From: Nevskia sp964451925
GTDB taxonomy: Bacteria > Pseudomonadota > Gammaproteobacteria > Nevskiales > Nevskiaceae
Assembly: GCA_964451925.1 (NCBI GenBank)
Contig: CAYVKA010000005.1
Location: forward strand, 62,001 to 126,000
Direction: 5' to 3'
DNA length: 64,000 bases
Shown here piece by piece: positions 59,968 to 64,000 of this stretch. The stretch's first letter is position 1. Each line of letters begins with the position of its first letter. The translations under genes and the position numbers were made by a program. The notes beneath the pieces were generated by a model. That model saw only the letters and a list, made by a program, of their open reading frames with translations, was not told the origin of the DNA and did not search any database.

Positions 59968-60939
59968 TCAGAGGTCGATTTCCAGGCCGTCGTAGGCGGC
60001 GCTGACGCTCAGTTCCGGCGACTCCTGCCGGGTCAGGCTTTCCAGCCGCTGCGTTTCCGCCTCGATGTCGGCGATCTTCGCGTCCTTGAACACCGGTTCA
60101 TGATGGAACAGCACCAGATGGCGCACGCCGGCGAGCTGCGCCAGTTCCACGCCGACCATGTTGGAGGAATGCCCCCAATCCTGTTTCACCGAGACCGCGT
60201 CGGCCAGCGAATACATGGCGTCGAAGATCACCAGATCGGCGCCGAAGAAAAAGCGCACGAACGATTCGGTCTCCTCGGCGCTGTCCAGCTTGTGCTCGGA
60301 ATCGGTCGAGTACACCACCACCGTGCCTTCACGCTCGAAGCGGTAACCGTAGGAGTCGCCGGCGTGCAGCTGCAGCTTGGGTGTGACGCGCAGGCCGGCG
60401 ATGTCGTAGCGGTGTCCGGGCTCCAGCCTGACGAACTGGATGTCGGCGCCGAGGTAGTCGAAATCCACCGGGAAGGAAGGTGGCGCCTGCTGGCGGCGGA
60501 AGGCGGCTTCCATGTCGGCGTGGCAGCCGTAGATGCGTATCTTGTTGCCCGGGATATAGGCCGGCGTGAAGAACGGAAAGCCCATGATGTGATCCCAGTG
60601 CAGGTGCGACATGAACACGTGGAACACGTTGGGGGTCTTGCCATGGCGCGCCAGCACGCCGTTGCCGAAAGCGCGCACGCCCGAGCCCAGGTCGCACAGG
60701 ATGTATTCATGCGCTTCCTTGCCCGGCGGCTGCAGTTCCAGTTCGACGCAACTGGTGCTGCCGCCGAAGGTCTGCGCGGTGGCGAAGGGCAGGGTCGCGG
60801 CGAAGCTTTCCGCCTCGGCCTGATCCTTGAAACGCCGCCCGTCGGCGAGCAGCAGCGCCTGCGCCACCTTGCGCCGCACCTCCACCGCGGTCAGCGCCAC
60901 CGGCAGCGAGCCGCGCGTACCCCAGAAGCGCACGCGCAT
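59968..60939 (-). CDS. MBL-fold metal-dependent hydrolase in a STAS/SpoIIE operon
   Basis: The 323-residue protein has an MBL-fold core with GTRGSLPVAL near the start, MSHLHWDHIMGFPFF (HxHxDH), YGYRFEREGTVVVYSTDSEH and DWGHSSNMVGVELAQ. This set fits the RNase Z/PhnP/cAMP-phosphodiesterase-like group with the GT(R)GS N-terminus, often found beside CHASE2 and STAS proteins. The substrate is unknown; a cyclic nucleotide or phosphodiester is plausible. GGGAG precedes the ATG, and it starts two bases after the STAS gene, so they form one operon. Confidence 0.85.
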   Translation of the reverse strand: MRVRFWGTRGSLPVALTAVEVRRKVAQALLLADGRRFKDQAEAESFAATLPFATAQTFGGSTSCVELELQPPGKEAHEYILCDLGSGVRAFGNGVLARHGKTPNVFHVFMSHLHWDHIMGFPFFTPAYIPGNKIRIYGCHADMEAAFRRQQAPPSFPVDFDYLGADIQFVRLEPGHRYDIAGLRVTPKLQLHAGDSYGYRFEREGTVVVYSTDSEHKLDSAEETESFVRFFFGADLVIFDAMYSLADAVSVKQDWGHSSNMVGVELAQLAGVRHLVLFHHEPVFKDAKIADIEAETQRLESLTRQESPELSVSAAYDGLEIDL

Positions 60940-60941
60940 GT

Positions 60942-61298
60942 TCAGGCTCCCGCCTCGGCGAAGGCCGCCAGGCCGGCCGCAACGCTGTCGAACACCGGAA
61001 ACACCAGGTCGAAGCGGCTGATTTCAAGGACTTCGCGCACCAGGGCGCTGGGCGCCGCCACACCGATCCTGCCGCCGGCGGGAATGGCGCGCTTGGATGC
61101 CAGCATCAGCACGCGCAGGCCGGCGCTGCTGATGTACTCCACGCCCGACAGGTCGAACAGCAGCCGCGGTCCGCTGCTGTTGCAGGTATCGACATAGGGC
61201 GTCACGGCCTTGCCGAAAGCCTCGGCATTGAGATGGTCGATGCGCCCCTGCGGCGCCAGCACGACGCTGTTGTTGTGGCGCGTGGCATTCAACTCCAT
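60942..61298 (-). CDS. STAS-domain anti-sigma factor antagonist
   Basis: The 118-residue protein is a single STAS domain (VLAPQGRIDHLNAEAFGKAV, LLFDLSGVEYISSAGLRVLMLASKRAI, FDLVFPVFDSVAAGLAAF). SSAGL holds the Ser that is phosphorylated by an RsbW-type kinase and dephosphorylated by PP2C. It is the first gene of an operon with the MBL hydrolase and the CHASE2-SpoIIE phosphatase, so the partner-switch cycle is nearly complete here. AGGGGAA precedes the ATG at 61296-61298. The 181 bases to the isocitrate dehydrogenase gene carry no gene. Confidence 0.92.
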   Translation of the reverse strand: MELNATRHNNSVVLAPQGRIDHLNAEAFGKAVTPYVDTCNSSGPRLLFDLSGVEYISSAGLRVLMLASKRAIPAGGRIGVAAPSALVREVLEISRFDLVFPVFDSVAAGLAAFAEAGA

Positions 61299-61497
61299 CA
61301 CGGTTCCCCTGCGCACGTCTTATCGCTCGTGCGCCATTCTAGGACCAGTTCGCATCCGTTGTCAGACTCCGGGGTGGCCGTGAGCGGATTTCCTGCCCGC
61401 GGACCCCGGCCGCGGGCCATGAAACCGCCGCACGGGCCGGCTACAATGCTGCGATCGCAGCGGCTTCACGCCGCAGCCTCCCCCACAGAGCCTGCCC

Positions 61498-62529
61498 ATG
61501 TCCACCCGCATCCCTGCCACCCTGATTCCCGGAGACGGAATCGGTCCCGAAATCGTCGACGCCACCCTGGCCGCGCTGGACGCGCTGAATGCGCCGTTCG
61601 ACTGGGACCGGCAGACCGCCGGACTGGGCGGGGTCAAGCTGGCCGGCGATCCGCTGCCGCAGGCCACCCTGGACAGCATCCGGCGCACCCGACTGGCGCT
61701 GAAAGGGCCGCTGGAGACCCCCTCCGGCGGCGGTTACCGCTCCTCCAACGTGCGCTTGCGCGAGGAGTTCAAGCTCTACGCCAACCTGCGGCCGGCGCAT
61801 ACCATCATTCCCGGCGGCCGCTTCGACAACATCGACCTGGTGGTGGTGCGCGAGAACCTGGAAGGTCTCTACACCGGCTATGAGCACTTCATCCAGATCG
61901 ACAACGATCCGCATGCCGTGGCCATGGCCACCGGCGTCAACACGCGCCAGGGCGGCCGTCGCCTGATCGAGTTCGCGTTCGAGCACGCCATCGCCACCGG
62001 GCGCAAGAAGATCACCATCGTGCACAAGGCCAACATCATGAAGGCCCTGACCGGCATCTTCCTGGAAACGGCGCAGGAGATGTACGAGCATAAGTACAAG
62101 GGGCGCATCCTGATGGACACGGTGATCATCGATGCCTGCGCCATGAAGCTGGTGCTCAACCCCTGGCAGTTCGACGTGCTGGTCACCACCAACCTGTTCG
62201 GCGACATCCTGTCCGACCTGGTGGCGGGTCTGGTTGGCGGCCTGGGCATGGCGCCGGGCGCTAACATCGGCGCCGACGCGGCGATCTTCGAGGCGGTGCA
62301 CGGCTCGGCGCCGGACATCGCCGGCAAGGGCATCGCCAATCCCATCGCCCTGCTCCTGGCCGCGGCGATGATGCTCGATCACGTCAAGCTGGTCGATCAG
62401 GCCACGCGCCTGCGCAAGGCCATCGACGACACGCTCAACGTCGACAAGGTGCGCACCGGCGATCTGGGCGGCACCGCCAACACGGCCAGCTTCACGCAGG
62501 CGCTGGTGAGCCGGATCAAGAACGGGTAA
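61498..62529 (+). CDS. NAD-dependent isocitrate dehydrogenase
   Basis: The 343-residue enzyme converts isocitrate to 2-oxoglutarate in the TCA cycle. The family features are IPGDGIGPEIVDATLAAL, the substrate loop LKGPLETPSGGGYRSSNVRLREEFKLYANLRPAHTI, YTGYEH with the catalytic Tyr, HKANIMKALTGIF with the Lys, and the metal site DACAMKLV...TTNLFGDILSDL. The short form and the sequence are like NAD-IDH rather than E. coli Icd. The ATG at 61498 directly precedes the IPG motif; no strong ribosome binding site is seen. A hairpin repeat follows the stop. Confidence 0.92.
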   Translation: MSTRIPATLIPGDGIGPEIVDATLAALDALNAPFDWDRQTAGLGGVKLAGDPLPQATLDSIRRTRLALKGPLETPSGGGYRSSNVRLREEFKLYANLRPAHTIIPGGRFDNIDLVVVRENLEGLYTGYEHFIQIDNDPHAVAMATGVNTRQGGRRLIEFAFEHAIATGRKKITIVHKANIMKALTGIFLETAQEMYEHKYKGRILMDTVIIDACAMKLVLNPWQFDVLVTTNLFGDILSDLVAGLVGGLGMAPGANIGADAAIFEAVHGSAPDIAGKGIANPIALLLAAAMMLDHVKLVDQATRLRKAIDDTLNVDKVRTGDLGGTANTASFTQALVSRIKNG

Positions 62530-62634
62530 GACGGGAATCGGGAATCGGGAATCGGGAGTGGGGAATCGGGAATCGAAACAGCGAATGCCACTCGGCTTTT
62601 AACGATTCCCGATTCTCAATTCCCGATTCCCGTC
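62530..62634. terminator. GGGAATC hairpin repeat, likely bidirectional terminator
   Basis: GACGGGAATCGGGAAT (62530-62545), directly after the dehydrogenase stop, is perfectly complementary to ATTCCCGATTCCCGTC (62619-62634), which reaches into the stop codon of the convergent acyltransferase. Between them lie further GGGAATCGGGAATC and CGATTCCCGATTCTC units. The first 16 bases are identical to the element at 38011. A short CTTTT tract is in the loop. Confidence 0.75.
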
Positions 62635-64000
62635 AAAGCGCCAACCGTCTCAAATCCCCCAACAACTTCACCAGCAGCACGATGAAGCGCGCGGCATAAG
62701 CGCCATCGATGACGCGGTGATCGTAGGACAGCGACAGCGGCACCATCAGGCGCGGCTGGAACGCCTTGCCGTCCCAGACCGGCTTGATGGTCGAGCGCGA
62801 CACCCCCAGGATCCCCACCTCCGGTGCATTGACGATCGGCGTGAAATGGCTGCCGCCGATGCCGCCCAGGCTGGAGATGGAGAAACAGCCACCCTTCATC
62901 TCCTCCCCCTTGAGCTTGCCGTCGCGGGCCTTCTTGGCCAGTTCCGCCGTCTCCTGCGCCAGCTCGACAATCCCCTTGCGATCCACGTCCCGCACCACCG
63001 GCACCACCAGCCCGTTGGGCGTATCCGCCGCAAAGCCCAGGTGCAGATAGCGCTTGAAGATCAGGCTCTCCCCATCCGGCGACAGCGACGCCGCGAATTC
63101 CGGATAGGCCTGGATCGCCTTGGCCACCGCCTTCATGATGAACGGCAACAAAGTCAGCTTGGTGCCGGTTTCCTCGTTCTGACCCTTGCGGAACGCTTCC
63201 AGCTCGGTGATATCCGCCTCGTCGGTCTGGGTGACATGCGGAATATTCAGCCAGGCCCGATGCAGATGCGCCGCCGACAGCTTGCGGATACGCGCCAGCG
63301 GCTTGGTCTCGATCGGCCCGAACTGGCTGAAATCCACCGCCGGGATGGCGGGAATGCCGCCCCCCGAAGCGGAAACTGGTGCGGCCGGCGCGGGCGATTG
63401 GAGCGCCCCAGCTTTTAAAACAGACTTCACAAAGGATTGCACGTCATCGCGCGTAATCCGCCCACGCGGGCCGCTACCGGAGACTTGAGCAAGATTCACG
63501 CCCAGTTCGCGCGCGAATTTGCGGATGGCGGGACTGGCATAGGGGATGTCGTCACCAGCCGCCACCGGCTGCGGCAGCACCGAGGCGGGCGGCAGTTCCG
63601 CGGCGGCTTTGGAGCCTGACGGGCTTTCCGGCCGGGCGGCTGGAGTCTGAGGTTCCGCCTTGGTTTCCGCGCCTCCCGCCTCCCGCCTCCCGCCTCCCGT
63701 TTCCAGCGTACAGACCGCATCCCCCTTGGAAACCTTGTCGCCGACCTTGATCTTCAGTCCGCGCACGGTGCCCGCTTCCGGTGCGGGCACGTCCATGGTG
63801 GCCTTGTCCGATTCCAGCGTCAGCAGCGGCGCGTCCTTCTCCACTACATCCCCGTCCTTGACGAACACCTCGATCACCGGGATGTGGTCGTAGTTGCCCA
63901 CATCCGGGATGGTGACTTCAAGAACGGAAGGCGGGAGGCCAGAGGCGGGAGGCGCAACAGCGGCTTTAGGGCTGCTTGTTGCGGTTTCAGGGCGGGGCGC
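62633..64000 (-). CDS. aceF: Dihydrolipoyllysine acyltransferase (E2), N-terminus beyond window
   Basis: The 455 visible residues belong to the E2 of a pyruvate-type dehydrogenase complex. The frame is open to base 64000, so the gene continues upstream. Seen are a Pro/Ala linker, a lipoyl domain (about residues 30-105; LESDKATMDVP holds the lipoylated Lys), a second linker, the E1/E3-binding domain (YASPAIRKFARELGVNLAQVSGSGPRGRITRDDV) and the catalytic domain ending with SYDHRVIDGAYAARF, whose His is catalytic. The linker before the visible lipoyl domain suggests a further lipoyl domain upstream. A tandem 7-bp repeat lies inside the second linker. Confidence 0.92.
   Translation of the reverse strand, partial: APRPETATSSPKAAVAPPASGLPPSVLEVTIPDVGNYDHIPVIEVFVKDGDVVEKDAPLLTLESDKATMDVPAPEAGTVRGLKIKVGDKVSKGDAVCTLETGGGRREAGGAETKAEPQTPAARPESPSGSKAAAELPPASVLPQPVAAGDDIPYASPAIRKFARELGVNLAQVSGSGPRGRITRDDVQSFVKSVLKAGALQSPAPAAPVSASGGGIPAIPAVDFSQFGPIETKPLARIRKLSAAHLHRAWLNIPHVTQTDEADITELEAFRKGQNEETGTKLTLLPFIMKAVAKAIQAYPEFAASLSPDGESLIFKRYLHLGFAADTPNGLVVPVVRDVDRKGIVELAQETAELAKKARDGKLKGEEMKGGCFSISSLGGIGGSHFTPIVNAPEVGILGVSRSTIKPVWDGKAFQPRLMVPLSLSYDHRVIDGAYAARFIVLLVKLLGDLRRLAL
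63671..63698 (-). repeat. Four tandem copies of a 7-bp unit inside the E2 linker
   Basis: GCCTCCC is repeated four times exactly (GGGAGGC on the coding strand). It encodes part of the linker between the lipoyl and E1/E3-binding domains (GGGRREAGG). A related GGGAGGC cluster lies at 63931-63952 in the upstream linker. Seven is not a multiple of three, so gain or loss of one unit would shift the frame. Confidence 0.75.

Noticed and set aside
62530..62634. Regular GGGAATC units resembling a small CRISPR-like array
   Set aside because: The units are contiguous, palindromic and lack unique spacers; a hairpin repeat between convergent genes explains them.

Overview
The window is GC-rich DNA packed with genes on both strands. 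The gene set is that of a Gram-negative, aerobic proteobacterium: GreB, SelO, YaeQ, ExbB/ExbD/TonB, FadL, OmpA and LolA-like envelope proteins, and NDH-2. The many acyl/alicyclic-type oxidoreductases (SDRs, a Baeyer-Villiger-type monooxygenase, thioesterases, fused isobutyryl-CoA mutase) and the DUF1329/MMPL envelope proteins suggest a gammaproteobacterium of the Nevskiales/Solimonadaceae kind. That placement is inference. I see no rRNA, tRNA, CRISPR array, prophage or insertion sequence. The window looks like chromosome backbone with several accessory modules.

Layout. 0-3.4 kb: the 5' end of a Cys/Met-metabolism PLP enzyme, a Cys-rich secreted peptide, a DacB-type carboxypeptidase, a truncated haemoglobin, a dual CDGSH protein and a small membrane protein. 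3.6-9.4 kb: a BON lipoprotein, a MarR-GNAT fusion behind overlapping palindromes, SDRs, two thioesterases and a secreted metallo-beta-lactamase-fold enzyme. 9.5-17.3 kb: DinB, a PilZ protein, a tiny Lys-rich protein with a clear terminator, a lipoprotein esterase, an orphan secreted protein, a desaturase, a diguanylate cyclase and YaeQ. 17.3-20.3 kb: a BigR-type persulfide-sensing locus (regulator, two YeeE/YedE half-transporters, TauE exporter, divergent Blh dioxygenase). 20.3-26.4 kb: IcmF, a voltage-sensor-only protein and an EAL phosphodiesterase. 26.5-30.3 kb: a second sulfur locus (ETHE1-like dioxygenase, FadL porin, second YeeE/YedE pair, secreted SCP2-like protein). 30.3-33.5 kb: SelO coupled to NDH-2, then a DUF1244 protein.

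33.6-38.0 kb: two tandem LolA-like periplasmic proteins followed by an MMPL/RND transporter carrying a C-terminal cyclic-nucleotide-binding domain. 38-41.8 kb: lipoprotein, SDR, GreB, TetR-like protein, rhodanese. 42.0-48.8 kb: a TonB energising operon made of a DUF3450-ExbB fusion, ExbB, ExbD, TonB and a TPR protein fused to a nearly complete DUF1329 domain. Together with the nearby LolA-like/MMPL operon this is the strongest candidate for an undescribed envelope lipid-trafficking system. 48.9-54.2 kb: small proteins, then a TetR repressor divergent from a flavin monooxygenase-SDR pair with a well-defined promoter/operator. 54.3-56 kb: malic enzyme. 56-61.3 kb: a partner-switching signalling island (RsbW-like kinase, FecR protein, OmpA lipoprotein, CHASE2-SpoIIE phosphatase, MBL-fold protein, STAS antagonist). 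61.5-64 kb: NAD-type isocitrate dehydrogenase and a dihydrolipoyl acyltransferase cut by the window edge. Dispersed GGGAATC-type hairpin repeats lie between convergent genes.
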